Assembly (NCBI GenBank): GCA_910578885.1 | Contig: CAJTSH010000027.1 | Location: forward strand, 1-44,984 | Origin: an uncultured Lachnospiraceae bacterium | Lineage (GTDB): Bacteria; Bacillota; Clostridia; Lachnospirales; Lachnospiraceae | Reading direction: 5' to 3' | Length of the DNA stretch: 44,984 nucleotides | Part shown: piece by piece, positions 25,483 through 34,966 of the stretch | How the letters are laid out: each line of letters begins with the position of its first letter | Numbering within the stretch: the first letter of the stretch is position 1 | The notes under the pieces: model-generated | Told to the model about the DNA's origin: nothing | Database searches by the model: none | What the model saw: the letters and a program-made list of their open reading frames with translations, nothing else | Translations under genes and position numbers: made by a program

Positions 25483-26001
25483 ATGGCAAATCCAATCGTT
25501 ACGTTTGAAATGGAAAACGGCGACATTATGAAAGCAGAGCTGTATCCGGAAATTGCCCCGAATACGGTCAACAACTTTATCTCTCTTATAAATAAGGGCT
25601 TCTACAACGGACTGATTTTTCACCGTGTCATCGAGGGCTTTATGATTCAGGGCGGCGACCCGGAGGGCACCGGAATGGGCGGTCCAGGCTACGGTATCAA
25701 GGGCGAATTTGCGCAGAACGGATTCTCCAATGATTTAAAACACTCCGCAGGCGTTTTATCTATGGCGCGCTCCATGATGCCGGATTCTGCCGGCTCCCAG
25801 TTTTTTATCATGCACAAAGACGCCCCTCATTTAGACGGTTCCTATGCGGCTTTCGGCAAAATTACAGAAGGCATGGATGTGGTAAATAAAATCGCAGCCG
25901 TAAATACCGACTACTCCGACCGTCCGATGGAAGAGCAGAAAATGAAATCCGTTACCGTAGATACCTTTGGGACGGATTATCCGGAACCGGAGACGCTCTA
26001 G
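25483..26001 (+). CDS. Cyclophilin-type peptidyl-prolyl isomerase
   Basis: Catalyses cis-trans isomerisation at proline bonds in the cytoplasm. The 172 residues have no signal peptide. Family motifs are intact: FHRVIEGFMIQGGDPEGTGMGGPGYGIKG with the catalytic Arg, the GVLSMARS stretch, SAGSQFFIM and LDGSYAAFGKITEGMDVV. The ATG follows GAGGAAGG. It is monocistronic, with its own promoter and a strong terminator shared with uraA. Confidence 0.96.
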   Translation: MANPIVTFEMENGDIMKAELYPEIAPNTVNNFISLINKGFYNGLIFHRVIEGFMIQGGDPEGTGMGGPGYGIKGEFAQNGFSNDLKHSAGVLSMARSMMPDSAGSQFFIMHKDAPHLDGSYAAFGKITEGMDVVNKIAAVNTDYSDRPMEEQKMKSVTVDTFGTDYPEPETL

Positions 26002-26053
26002 GCATTTTTGCAAAGCCGTACGCAAAATGTACGGTGAAAGATTTTACAGACTG

Positions 26054-26114
26054 AAACCAAAAAGCAGCGAACCGTTTTCCTGATAGGAAAATCGTGTTCA
26101 CTGCTTTTTGGTTT
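26054..26114. terminator. Bidirectional terminator between cyclophilin and uraA
   Basis: Long inverted repeat: outer arms 26054-26066 and 26101-26114, continued inward by GAAC/GTTC and a TTTTCCT/AGGAAAA inner stem. Poly-T occurs on both strands. It serves the two convergent genes. Confidence 0.85.
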
Positions 26115-26137
26115 GTGTAACTATACCGGCTCCGGCT

Positions 26138-27514
26138 CTACTGAATCGGATTCATATCCAGTCCCCGATTAGCATCCGCCTTTGGATCCTCACCGAAATG
26201 ATAATCCTTTCCCGGTAAAACCGCATTCAGCAAAATACCTGCTATTGCTGCAATCGCAAGCCCCGTTAAGGTAATGGACGTTCCCGCCACCGTAAAGGTC
26301 AGTCCATTTGAAAATCCCAGACCGCACACAAGAATTACCGCAGCAATAATCAGGTTTCTGGACTTCGTGAAGTCCACATGATTCTCAATCACATTCCGTA
26401 TGCCAATCGCCGAAATCATCCCATATAACATAAAGCTGACGCCGCCGATAATTGCCGCCGGCATGGAAGCAATGATTGCCGCAAATTTCGGAAAAAAGCT
26501 CAAAACAATTGCAAACAATGCCGCAATGCGGATTACTCTTGGATCGTGTACCCGGCTCAATTCCAGCACGCCCGTATTTTCTCCGTAAGTGGTATTTGCC
26601 GGACCGCCGAACAATGCGGAAATCGAAGTCGCAAGACCGTCGCCCATCAATGTCCTGTGAAGTCCCGGCTCTTCAATAAAGTTCTTACCGATAGTTGCAG
26701 AAATTGCGGATATATCTCCGATATGCTCCATCATGGTTGCAAGCGCAATCGGCGCCATCACAAGAATCGCAGAAACATCAAATCTGCAGAGCCGAAATGG
26801 CTGAAGCCCAATCACCGGATCAGCTATCACTCTGGTAAAATCCAAAATAGCCGTTCCATCCGGATTTGTAAGTCCCGCCGCATTCATAATCAACGCAGCT
26901 GCATAGGAAATCACAACGCCTAAAAGAATCGGTATGATTTTAAACATTCCCTTGCCCCACACATTGAAAATAATAATCGTTGCCAATGCGATCAATGCCA
27001 GAATCCAGTTCGTGGAAGCATTGTTAATTGCCGACGGCGCAAGGCTTAATCCGATACAAATGATAATCGGTCCCGTTACGACCGGCGGAAGAAAACGCAT
27101 GACCTTCTTCACTCCGACCAGCTTAATGATCAGCGCAAGCACTAAGTAAAAAAGACCCGCCACCACAATACCGCCGCAGGCATACTGCGCCTTTTCCTCC
27201 ATCGGCATGTCTGCAAAAATTCCGGCATCCAATTGTGCCACTGTCGCATACCCGCCTAAAAATGCGAACGAAGAACCCAGAAACGCCGGCACCTGAAATT
27301 TAGAACACAGATGAAAAAACAGCGTTCCAAGTCCCGCGCACACCAGCGTCACCTGAATCGACATCGCACTGTCCACTCCATAGTAGCCGTTTACCAGCAT
27401 CGGAACCAGAATCGTCGCCCCAAACATAGCAAACATATGCTGCAATCCCAAAATGAGCATTTTCGGAACGCCAAGAGCTCTTGCATCACAGATTGCATCC
27501 TTTCTCTCACCCAT
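26138..27514 (-). CDS. uraA: Uracil permease (NCS2 family)
   Basis: A 458-residue proton-coupled nucleobase importer with about 14 membrane segments in the cytoplasmic membrane. NCS2 features include the short beta-strand regions PAFLGSSFAFLGGY and the AGPANTTYGENTGVLELSR-like motif (here GGPANTTYGENTGVLELS), which carries the substrate-binding glutamate of UraA-type carriers. This sequence favours uracil over xanthine or urate. It is the second gene after mrp, 14 bases downstream. With carAB in the same window it gives both synthesis and salvage routes to pyrimidines. No PyrR attenuator was recognised. Confidence 0.93.
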   Translation of the reverse strand: MGERKDAICDARALGVPKMLILGLQHMFAMFGATILVPMLVNGYYGVDSAMSIQVTLVCAGLGTLFFHLCSKFQVPAFLGSSFAFLGGYATVAQLDAGIFADMPMEEKAQYACGGIVVAGLFYLVLALIIKLVGVKKVMRFLPPVVTGPIIICIGLSLAPSAINNASTNWILALIALATIIIFNVWGKGMFKIIPILLGVVISYAAALIMNAAGLTNPDGTAILDFTRVIADPVIGLQPFRLCRFDVSAILVMAPIALATMMEHIGDISAISATIGKNFIEEPGLHRTLMGDGLATSISALFGGPANTTYGENTGVLELSRVHDPRVIRIAALFAIVLSFFPKFAAIIASMPAAIIGGVSFMLYGMISAIGIRNVIENHVDFTKSRNLIIAAVILVCGLGFSNGLTFTVAGTSITLTGLAIAAIAGILLNAVLPGKDYHFGEDPKADANRGLDMNPIQ

Positions 27515-27528
27515 AAATATTTCCTCCT

Positions 27529-28374
27529 TTATCTGATTGCAGACAGTGCGTCAGGTAATTCGGCAAAATATGGGTTGTCCAGCTCATAGAAGCGTTCCTC
27601 ATCTGCTGCCTTCGCAAATTCCGGATCAAGCGGCATCTTTGCCAGCACCTTCACGCCAAGTTCTTTTGCCACTTCCTCGATATGGCTCTCACCAAACAAC
27701 CTGATTTCTTTGCCGCAGTCCGGACATTTCAAAAAGCTATAGTTCTCCACAACGCCGATCACCGGCACATGCATCATCTCTGCCATATTGTACGCTTTCT
27801 TCACGATCAACCGCACCAATTCCTGCGGAGACGTTACGATAACCACGCCGTCCACCGGAAGCGACTGAAATACGGTAAGCGGCACGTCCCCGGTTCCCGG
27901 CGGCATGTCCACAAACAAATAGTCCAGTTCTCCCCAGACTACATCCGTCCAGAATTGTTTTACTGCGCCTGCAATCACTGGTCCCCTCCAGATGACCGGA
28001 GCCTCCTCATCATCCACCAGAAGATTGATTGACATTACCTTCGTTCCGTCCTTTGCAACAGCCGGAACGATTCCCTGCTCATTGCCAAACGCCTGTCCGT
28101 GGATTCCATACATCTTCGGGATGGACGGTCCTGTGATATCCGCATCCAAAATCCCGACCTTATAGCCCTTTTTTACCATTGCCGCTGCAAGCGTTGCCGT
28201 TACGAAAGATTTTCCGACGCCGCCTTTTCCGCTGACTACGCCGATTACTTTTTTTACGGATGAATACGCATTCAGCTTCTCTTTAAAATCCTGTGGGTCT
28301 TTTTGACCGGAGCATCCTTCACAGCTCGACTTGCCGCAGGTGGATGCACTTGCACATGTACTCTTATCAGGCAT
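27529..28374 (-). CDS. mrp: Mrp/NBP35-type iron-sulfur carrier ATPase
   Basis: A 281-residue P-loop ATPase that binds and hands over Fe-S clusters in the cytoplasm. The deviant Walker A SGKGGVGKS is at 48-56, followed by the DADITGPSIPKMYG segment and the FVDMPPGTGD motif. Two cysteine sets are present: an N-terminal cluster (Cys7, 13, 18, 21) as in Nbp35, and the C-terminal CPDC (Cys217 and Cys220) that binds the bridging cluster at the dimer interface. The ATG follows AAGGAGG. The gene has its own promoter and precedes uraA. Confidence 0.95.
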   Translation of the reverse strand: MPDKSTCASASTCGKSSCEGCSGQKDPQDFKEKLNAYSSVKKVIGVVSGKGGVGKSFVTATLAAAMVKKGYKVGILDADITGPSIPKMYGIHGQAFGNEQGIVPAVAKDGTKVMSINLLVDDEEAPVIWRGPVIAGAVKQFWTDVVWGELDYLFVDMPPGTGDVPLTVFQSLPVDGVVIVTSPQELVRLIVKKAYNMAEMMHVPVIGVVENYSFLKCPDCGKEIRLFGESHIEEVAKELGVKVLAKMPLDPEFAKAADEERFYELDNPYFAELPDALSAIR

Positions 28375-28419
28375 GTTTTTTCCTCCTTATTTCAAATAAA
28401 TCAATTTGCACTGTCATGT

Positions 28420-28448
28420 AGTATACCTTATATAGCTATTTTTTTCAA
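28420..28448 (-). promoter_or_regulatory. Promoter of mrp-uraA
   Basis: Minus-strand TTGAAA (28443-28448, overlapping the ABC-F stop region), exactly 17 bases, TATACT (28420-28425). It lies about 46 bases before the mrp start. Confidence 0.75.
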
Positions 28449-30325
28449 TTCATGTCCTGTATTTTTGCCGCAAGCTCTTCCAAATATGCCCAACGGTCCA
28501 TTTTCTCCTCTAAAAGATTTTCTGTCTCGGTCTTTTCTGCAGTCAGCTCATTCAATTTCACAAAATCACTGGAAAATTTCTCCATCTCAATGTCTATCTC
28601 TTCCAAACGTTCTTCCAGCTTCCCAATCTCGTCCTCAATGAACTCGTATTCCTTCTTCTCTTGATAGGTAAATTTCAGCTTCTTCTCATGCTTCCAAGTG
28701 GATTTGGAATCCTCTCCTGTCCCCTGTTCTGATTTGGTATTCCCTGTCTGCTTTTGGTTTCCGCCATTTCCGCTCTCCGGGCGCTCCTCCTGCCGTTTTG
28801 CAATATAATCTGTATAACCGCCTTCATACTGCCGTAAAATACCGCCTTCTTCAAACGCAAAGATTCTGCGGATTGTGCGGTCCAAGAAATACCTGTCATG
28901 GGATACCGTAATCACAATTCCCTCATAGCTATCCAGATAATCCTCCAGTATCGTAAGCGTCGTGATATCCAAATCATTCGTCGGCTCATCCAGTATCAAT
29001 ACATTGGGAGCCTCCATCAGGACGCGCAGCAGGTTCAGCCGCCGCTTTTCCCCACCGGAGAGCTTTCCGATCCGGCTATACTGCTCTTCCGGCGGAAATA
29101 AGAAACGCTCCAGCATTGCCGATGCGGACACCAGACCGTCCGTTGTCCGCACATATTCCGCTGTATCCTTAATATAATCAATCACCTTCATTGCCGGATC
29201 CATGTAGGCAACGCCCGCTTTTTCATTCTCCTCAATTTCCTGCGTATAATAGCCGATTTTTATCGTCTGCCCAATCGAGACCGTACCGCTGTCCGGCTGT
29301 ATCCTGTTGTCTATGATTTTCATTAAAGTGGTCTTTCCGCAGCCGTTTTTCCCCACGAAACCAATCCTGTCGTCTTTCAGAAAAATATACGAGAAATCTT
29401 CTATCAGCGTCTTTTCTCCATATGCCTTATGAATATTCGCAAGCTCAACGGTACTTTTTCCCATCCGGGTAGAAACCGAGCTCATCTGCAATGCCGTTTC
29501 CGCTTCGATTCCCTTGGCGTCCCGCAGCGCTTCATATCTGGCAATATGTGCTTTCTGCTTGGTAGAACGCGCCCTTGCGCCTCTCTGCATCCATGCAATT
29601 TCCTTACGGAGTATCGACTGCCGCTTCCGCTCTCCCGCCCGTGCAATCTCCTCCCGCTCCTGCTTTGCCAAAAGAAATCCCGAATAATTCGTCTGATAAC
29701 TGTATATCTGTCCTTTATCAATTTCTACGATCCGATTGCAGACACTGTCCAAAAAATACCGGTCATGCGTTACCATCACCAGTGTTCCTCTCATTCCCTT
29801 TAAATACGCTTCCAGCCAATCCGCCATCTCCGAATCCAGATGGTTGGTCGGCTCATCCAGCACCAGAATGTCGCAGGGCGTCAGCAGGACAGCCGCCAGT
29901 GCCAGCCGTTTTCTCTGCCCGCCTGACAAATGACCTGTCTTTTCCCCGAAATCAGTAACGCCCAGCTGCGTCAGCATAGACTTTGCAGAGCTCTCAAGCT
30001 CCCACATTTCATGCTCCTGACGGCTTTCCTCCTTGTGGCTGCTCCCGGTCAACGCCATCTTCAATACCCCTTCCAGCGCCGTCTCCTCCGGTGCGAAGTC
30101 GGGCATCTGCGGAAGATAATGGATTACGATGTTGTTGGCACGAATCACCTCACCGCCGTCCGGTTCTTCCAGCCCTGCAATGATTTTCAGCAGCGTGGAT
30201 TTTCCGGTTCCGTTGATACCGATTATCCCCACCTTTTCTCCTGACTGCAAAGAAAAGGAGGCTCCGTCTAGGAGCTTCCTTTCTGTGTATACTTTTCTTA
30301 CATTGTCTATTGTCAAAATATTCAT
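28445..30325 (-). CDS. ABC-F ATPase (ribosome-associated, Uup-like)
   Basis: A 626-residue soluble protein with two ABC domains and no membrane segments. Domain 1 has GINGTGKST, LSGGQRKRLAL and LVLDEPTNHLDS; domain 2 has GKNGCGKTT, LSGGEKRRLNL and LILDEPTNDLD. The EQ-type catalytic Glu is present in both. The interdomain linker (about 235-290) is basic and helical, as expected for the P-site-tRNA-interacting arm. A C-terminal coiled coil (about 555-620) follows a Gln/Gly/Ser-rich linker, which is the Uup layout. Such proteins resolve stalled ribosomes or protect from antibiotics; which applies here is not evident. It begins 29 bases after the GH3 gene and may be co-transcribed. Confidence 0.92.
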   Translation of the reverse strand: MNILTIDNVRKVYTERKLLDGASFSLQSGEKVGIIGINGTGKSTLLKIIAGLEEPDGGEVIRANNIVIHYLPQMPDFAPEETALEGVLKMALTGSSHKEESRQEHEMWELESSAKSMLTQLGVTDFGEKTGHLSGGQRKRLALAAVLLTPCDILVLDEPTNHLDSEMADWLEAYLKGMRGTLVMVTHDRYFLDSVCNRIVEIDKGQIYSYQTNYSGFLLAKQEREEIARAGERKRQSILRKEIAWMQRGARARSTKQKAHIARYEALRDAKGIEAETALQMSSVSTRMGKSTVELANIHKAYGEKTLIEDFSYIFLKDDRIGFVGKNGCGKTTLMKIIDNRIQPDSGTVSIGQTIKIGYYTQEIEENEKAGVAYMDPAMKVIDYIKDTAEYVRTTDGLVSASAMLERFLFPPEEQYSRIGKLSGGEKRRLNLLRVLMEAPNVLILDEPTNDLDITTLTILEDYLDSYEGIVITVSHDRYFLDRTIRRIFAFEEGGILRQYEGGYTDYIAKRQEERPESGNGGNQKQTGNTKSEQGTGEDSKSTWKHEKKLKFTYQEKKEYEFIEDEIGKLEERLEEIDIEMEKFSSDFVKLNELTAEKTETENLLEEKMDRWAYLEELAAKIQDMN

Positions 30326-30354
30326 GTCTTTACTCCGTGGTTAGGAACTGTTCC

Positions 30355-33159
30355 CTAAATCTCCTGCCGCATTTTCATCATTTCTTCCTGACCCATAATC
30401 TTCTCAAAACGGCATTCCTTTATCTTCATGCCGCCCTGTCCGAAGTACAGCTTTAAGAAGAAGGAGGTGCTGATGACCGGTGACAGTTCAAAGCTCTCCG
30501 TTCTCCATTCGGTATCCGTCCCTTTTAAGGTCAACGTCTTTGTCAACTGATGATCCTTAAATATAGAAAGCGGAATCTGCGCCAGCTCATGTCCCTCTTC
30601 TACGCAGCACTCTATGACAAGCTTGTAAACTCCGCATTCACCAGGCACCACCTGAAAGAGATTCGTTTTTCCTTTTCCTGTATCAATCATATCCGGTGCA
30701 ATCGCAAGCATTCCGTCCTTGGCTTCCACCAGACGCAGATCTGCCAGTTCCTCGTTCTCCGTTCCCCCGCACTTCTCCAATTCCAGATCCAGATCGGTCT
30801 TTTTGCCCTGCATAAATCCGAACGCCGGCAGACGCAGCAACAGCTTACAGATGCTTTCCGCTGTACGCTGGTATTCAGCTCTTGTCGTATGTCCGGTCTG
30901 CATTGCCTCTATCGAATTGTCTTCCATTGTATTGTCCTTTGCACTCGGCATTACCATGAACAAATCATTCTGGCATCGTACCATTGCAGCGGTATTAGCA
31001 ATGCGCCCTTCTTCGCCTTCGTCATTCCCTTTTGCCCACCAGTCAGTCATGACAACTCCGTCAAACTTCCATTCTCCGCGTAGAATCGTAGTCAGCAGAT
31101 CATAATTACTTGCCGCATGCAAACCGTTAATGAGATTATAACTTGTCATGATCAGGGATGCGTTTCCTTCCTTCACAGCAATTTCAAATCCGCGCAGATA
31201 CATCTCCCTCAATGCCCTTTCAGATACAATGCTCTCCGTCTGCATCCGCTTAAATTCCTGATTGTTGCAGGCAAAATGCTTAATTGTTCCGGTTACGCCA
31301 TACTTATTCATTCCTCTAAGCTGCGCTGCCGCCAGCTTACCGGTCACCAGCGGATCCTCTGAAAGATACTCAAAGTTCCTGCCGTTCAACGGGCTCCGGT
31401 GCAGATTCATTCCCGGTCCAAGCAAGGTGTCAATATGATTTTTCCGAAGTTCCATTCCTTCATACTCGTATAACTCTTCCAGCAATTCCTCATCAAAGGT
31501 ACATGCCAGACAGGTTCCGTTCGGCATGGCAAACGCCTTTGTTCCGCAGTCCATTCGGATTCCGCTCGGTCCGTCAGCACAGCAGGCAGCCGGAATTCCC
31601 ATAGCTTTTAAATGTTCCGTCACGCCGCCGAACGCCCCTGCGGTTCCCGGCGTAACGCCCGCCGGACACATACCCTCTCCGCGGACAATTGCCGCCAAAT
31701 CCTCTTCCGAAAACTGTCCGATAAATTCTGACATAGACGCCTTTCCTTCTGCCACATCTGCCAGTATATATCCCCGGTCTCCCGTATATGTTTTCTCTGC
31801 AAGCAGATTCTTCTCCCTGCGCTCCATCGGATTCACGTTTCTCTTTGGAACAGATTCATACCCAACACAATATTCACCGTCCACACTGCCCTCCGGCTTC
31901 ATTCTCCGGTAATCCTCTACCGGAGCCATCGCCTCCTGCAATGCTTCTACTACCGTCAGTTCCTTGATTTCGAAACTCTCTGCGCAGACAGCTTCCCGCA
32001 CGTCGCCGCCTAAATAAAAACGATAGGTTCCTGCTTCTAACACATAGCTGCTCTTATGACCTGTCGCTCCACTGTCGTCATAAGAGGAAAGCTGATACTT
32101 TGAAACGGAAATCACAAGCTCCTGGCTCCCGCCCGGCTCCAGACAATCGGTTTTTGCGAATCCGCACAATGCGCGGGACGGCTTTCCAAGTCTTCCCTGA
32201 GGCGCCTGTACAAACAACAGAACCGCTTCTTTTCCCCTGCACGCTCCAGTGTTTTGTACCTGAACGGTAAATGCGAATCCGTCCTCTGTCTCTTTCATGC
32301 CCAAAAGCTGTTTGTCAAATGTAGTATAAGACATTCCATACCCAAACGGATAGAGCACCTTATCCTTTGCAAAGGTTTCAAAATACCGATATCCTACATA
32401 GATATCCTCTACATAGTAATTCCTGTCCGGATCTCCGTGATTTGCCGTAGACGGATAATCCTCGGCATTTCGGGCGATTGTATCGGTCAGACGCCCGGAA
32501 GGGGTGACGGTTCCTTTCAATACATCCAGCACGCCGTTTCCGCCTTCCTGTCCGCCCTGCCACACATACAGGACAGACGATGGCTTTACTTCCTCCACCC
32601 ATTTCATATCAATGATATTTCCGACATTTAAAAGTACTACCGTCCGTTCAAACGCACCGCATACTTTTTTCAGCATATCCTCTTCCAATTCCGTCAGAAG
32701 GTAGCTTCCCGCTTCTGCCTTGTTATCCTTATCCTCACCGGCCGTCCGTCCGATAATGATTAACGCCGTATCGGATTCTTCCGATGCACGCCTAATAAGC
32801 TCCTCTGAAAGCTCCATCTCCTCCTGAAACCAAGGTTCCATTGCCCAGCCTGCGCCCGCATCAAATGGATGTTCCTTCTCCCACTCTTCGTATGCATTTC
32901 TAACGTCTGCATTCAGCGTGATATCCTCATCCTGTTCAAGCGCTTCATAGATTCCCGTCACATAGGCGGTATTCACCAGACCGCCAGAACCGGTTCCGCT
33001 CTTATAATAATTCAACTGCGTGCGTCCAAACAACGCCACATTGTGCTTGCCCGACAATGGAAGAACCCCGTTCTCATTTTTTAAAAGTACGGTTCCGTCC
33101 GCTACAGATTCTCTTGCTTTTTTTGCATAATCCTTTAAATCAAACTTTCTACCGCTCAT
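30355..33159 (-). CDS. GH3 beta-glucosidase with permuted domain order
   Basis: A 934-residue glycoside hydrolase without a signal peptide, so intracellular. The usual GH3 order is reversed. The alpha/beta sandwich comes first (about 1-300: ADGTVLLKNENGVLPLSG, GRLTDTIARNAEDYP, VGYRYFETF...PFGYGMSYTTF), then a fibronectin-III-like domain (about 310-420). The TIM barrel follows (about 490-790: ADGPSGIRMD, GPGMNLHRSPLNGRNFEYLSEDP-type loop, GTIKHFACNNQE, VVMTDWW with the nucleophile Asp706). A C-terminal ~130-residue beta-rich region may bind sugar. Such inverted GH3 enzymes are known from rumen Firmicutes. A likely role is hydrolysis of imported cello- or laminari-oligosaccharides. AAGGA lies eight bases before the ATG. 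Confidence 0.93.
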   Translation of the reverse strand: MSGRKFDLKDYAKKARESVADGTVLLKNENGVLPLSGKHNVALFGRTQLNYYKSGTGSGGLVNTAYVTGIYEALEQDEDITLNADVRNAYEEWEKEHPFDAGAGWAMEPWFQEEMELSEELIRRASEESDTALIIIGRTAGEDKDNKAEAGSYLLTELEEDMLKKVCGAFERTVVLLNVGNIIDMKWVEEVKPSSVLYVWQGGQEGGNGVLDVLKGTVTPSGRLTDTIARNAEDYPSTANHGDPDRNYYVEDIYVGYRYFETFAKDKVLYPFGYGMSYTTFDKQLLGMKETEDGFAFTVQVQNTGACRGKEAVLLFVQAPQGRLGKPSRALCGFAKTDCLEPGGSQELVISVSKYQLSSYDDSGATGHKSSYVLEAGTYRFYLGGDVREAVCAESFEIKELTVVEALQEAMAPVEDYRRMKPEGSVDGEYCVGYESVPKRNVNPMERREKNLLAEKTYTGDRGYILADVAEGKASMSEFIGQFSEEDLAAIVRGEGMCPAGVTPGTAGAFGGVTEHLKAMGIPAACCADGPSGIRMDCGTKAFAMPNGTCLACTFDEELLEELYEYEGMELRKNHIDTLLGPGMNLHRSPLNGRNFEYLSEDPLVTGKLAAAQLRGMNKYGVTGTIKHFACNNQEFKRMQTESIVSERALREMYLRGFEIAVKEGNASLIMTSYNLINGLHAASNYDLLTTILRGEWKFDGVVMTDWWAKGNDEGEEGRIANTAAMVRCQNDLFMVMPSAKDNTMEDNSIEAMQTGHTTRAEYQRTAESICKLLLRLPAFGFMQGKKTDLDLELEKCGGTENEELADLRLVEAKDGMLAIAPDMIDTGKGKTNLFQVVPGECGVYKLVIECCVEEGHELAQIPLSIFKDHQLTKTLTLKGTDTEWRTESFELSPVISTSFFLKLYFGQGGMKIKECRFEKIMGQEEMMKMRQEI

Positions 33160-33219
33160 ATCATGATTCCTTTCATATTATAATATTCTATGCTTTTACG
33201 CTCTCATTCATAAGATACA

Positions 33220-33309
33220 AGGGATATAAAAATAGCATTGCCCTTTTCATATCCCTAACATATTAACATAGCAGTCATGAAATATATATCAGAAATATGC
33301 TATTTTTAT
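33220..33309. promoter_or_regulatory. Nested inverted repeats upstream of the GH3 gene
   Basis: Two repeat pairs share this gap: AGGGATAT/ATATCCCT (33220-33227 and 33249-33256) and a 12-bp pair (33226-33237 and 33298-33309) that is mutually exclusive with it. A TATAAT at 33177-33182 lies close to the GH3 start but lacks a good -35. The gap may hold an operator or an alternative-folding leader; no strong terminator after the preceding gene was seen. Confidence 0.4.
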
Positions 33310-33348
33310 CAAAATTCTCCGTTCACGTGTTACTGTTCACGTTACGAT

Positions 33349-33534
33349 TCAATCCTGTGCCTCTGTCACTGTATACTGCATCATCTCATAGGCAAGATAT
33401 GTTCCCTCAGCAATATTTTCCGGCAGCAAGGCTCTTGCCACACATTTTAAATCTTCCCCCGGATGTTCCACCTGCTTGAGATATGCATAATCACCGTCAA
33501 TCCTAGCTATGACATAATCAATTCTTTCAAACAT
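33349..33534 (-). CDS. DUF3006-like small protein
   Basis: A 61-residue protein of unknown function. The pattern is a short beta-rich barrel: MFERIDYVIARIDGDYAYLK, then ARALLPENIAEGTYLAYE and a final acidic strand. It recalls DUF3006 proteins (an R-x-E/D-GDYA start and an LLPEGxxEG turn), though the match is from memory and short. A GGAGAAA site overlaps the asnS stop, with nine bases between the genes, so translation is probably coupled to asnS. Confidence 0.65.
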   Translation of the reverse strand: MFERIDYVIARIDGDYAYLKQVEHPGEDLKCVARALLPENIAEGTYLAYEMMQYTVTEAQD

Positions 33535-33543
33535 GGCTTTCTC

Positions 33544-34935
33544 CTACAGCTCACAGTTATTTACGGTTCTTGGGAACGGAACCACATCCCGGATATTTGC
33601 CATTCCCGTCAAATACATGACGCATCTCTCAAATCCAAGCCCGAAGCCCGCATGTCTGGCAGATCCGTATTTGCGCAGGTCAAGATAGAATCCATAGTCT
33701 TCTTCCCGAAGTCCAAGCTCCTTGATTCTTTCCAAGAGTTTATCATAATCATCCTCTCTCTGGCTTCCGCCGATAATCTCTCCGATTCCCGGAACCAGAC
33801 AATCCACTGCTGCAACCGTCTTGCCGTCCTCATTCAACTTCATGTAGAATGCTTTAATCTCCTTCGGATAATCCGTTACAAATACCGGACGTTTAAATAC
33901 CTGCTCGGTCAGATAACGCTCATGCTCGGTCTGTAAATCACAGCCCCAGGAAACCTTATAATCAAACTTGCTGTTATTCTTCTGTAAAATCTCAATCGCT
34001 TCCGTATAAGTCACTCTCGCAAAATCCGAATTTAGAACGTTATCCAGACGCGCCAGAAGCTCCTTATCCACGAAACTGTTAAAGAACTGCATTTCCTCCG
34101 GCGCATGTTCAAGTACATAGGAGATGATATATTTTAACATGCTCTCGGCAAGCATCATATCATCCTGTAAATCTGCAAATGCAATCTCCGGCTCTATCAT
34201 CCAGAATTCCGCTGCATGGCGCGTCGTATTGGAATTCTCTGCACGGAAGGTCGGTCCGAACGTGTAAATATTCTTAAACGCCATTGCATAAGTCTCACCG
34301 TTCAACTGTCCGCTTACAGTCAGATTCGTCGGCTTGCCAAAGAAATCCTTCGTGTAATCTATCGTTCCATCCTGCCCCAGCGGCGGATTCGTCATATCCA
34401 GCGTCGTCACCTGAAACATCTCTCCTGCGCCCTCGCAGTCACTTCCGGTAATAATAGGCGTATGCACGTAGACAAAATCCCTCTCCTGAAAGAACTTGTG
34501 GATGGCATAGGCAATCAAAGAGCGCACACGGAATACCGCTTCAAAGGTATTCGTTCGCGGTCTTAAATGTGAAATTGTCCGCAGGTACTCAAAGGTATGA
34601 CGCTTTTTCTGCAATGGATAATCCGGTGCGGAAGCTCCCTCGATAACGACCTCTGACGCCTGAATCTCAAACGGCTGCTTTGCCTGCGGAGTCGCCTCCA
34701 GGTTTCCTTTTACGATGACGGCTGCACCCACATTAATTTTGGCCAGTTCTGCAAAATTCTCCAGCCCGTCCGCATACACCACCTGCAGCGGTTCAAAAAA
34801 GGTTCCGTCATTTACTACAATAAATCCAAAATTCTTGGATGCGCGGTTGCTTCTCACCCAGCCGCCAACCGCAACTTCTTTGCCGATATACTCCTCTGTA
34901 TTGCGGAATATATCTCTGATATTCATTAGTTCCAT
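33544..34935 (-). CDS. asnS: Asparaginyl-tRNA synthetase
   Basis: Charges tRNA-Asn in the cytoplasm. The 463-residue length is normal. The N-terminal OB-fold anticodon-binding domain (about 15-105, VGGWVRSNRASKNFGFIVVNDG) is followed by the class IIb core, with motif 2 around TFRAENSNTTRHAAEFWMIEPE and motif 3 in GFGLGFERCVMYLTGMANIRDVVPFPRT. No T-box lies upstream, unlike serS in this window; the gene instead follows the foldase lipoprotein by 31 bases. That suggests co-transcription rather than tRNA-dependent control. Confidence 0.96.
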   Translation of the reverse strand: MELMNIRDIFRNTEEYIGKEVAVGGWVRSNRASKNFGFIVVNDGTFFEPLQVVYADGLENFAELAKINVGAAVIVKGNLEATPQAKQPFEIQASEVVIEGASAPDYPLQKKRHTFEYLRTISHLRPRTNTFEAVFRVRSLIAYAIHKFFQERDFVYVHTPIITGSDCEGAGEMFQVTTLDMTNPPLGQDGTIDYTKDFFGKPTNLTVSGQLNGETYAMAFKNIYTFGPTFRAENSNTTRHAAEFWMIEPEIAFADLQDDMMLAESMLKYIISYVLEHAPEEMQFFNSFVDKELLARLDNVLNSDFARVTYTEAIEILQKNNSKFDYKVSWGCDLQTEHERYLTEQVFKRPVFVTDYPKEIKAFYMKLNEDGKTVAAVDCLVPGIGEIIGGSQREDDYDKLLERIKELGLREEDYGFYLDLRKYGSARHAGFGLGFERCVMYLTGMANIRDVVPFPRTVNNCEL

Positions 34936-34966
34936 CTTCTAATCCCCCTATGATAAAACATATATT

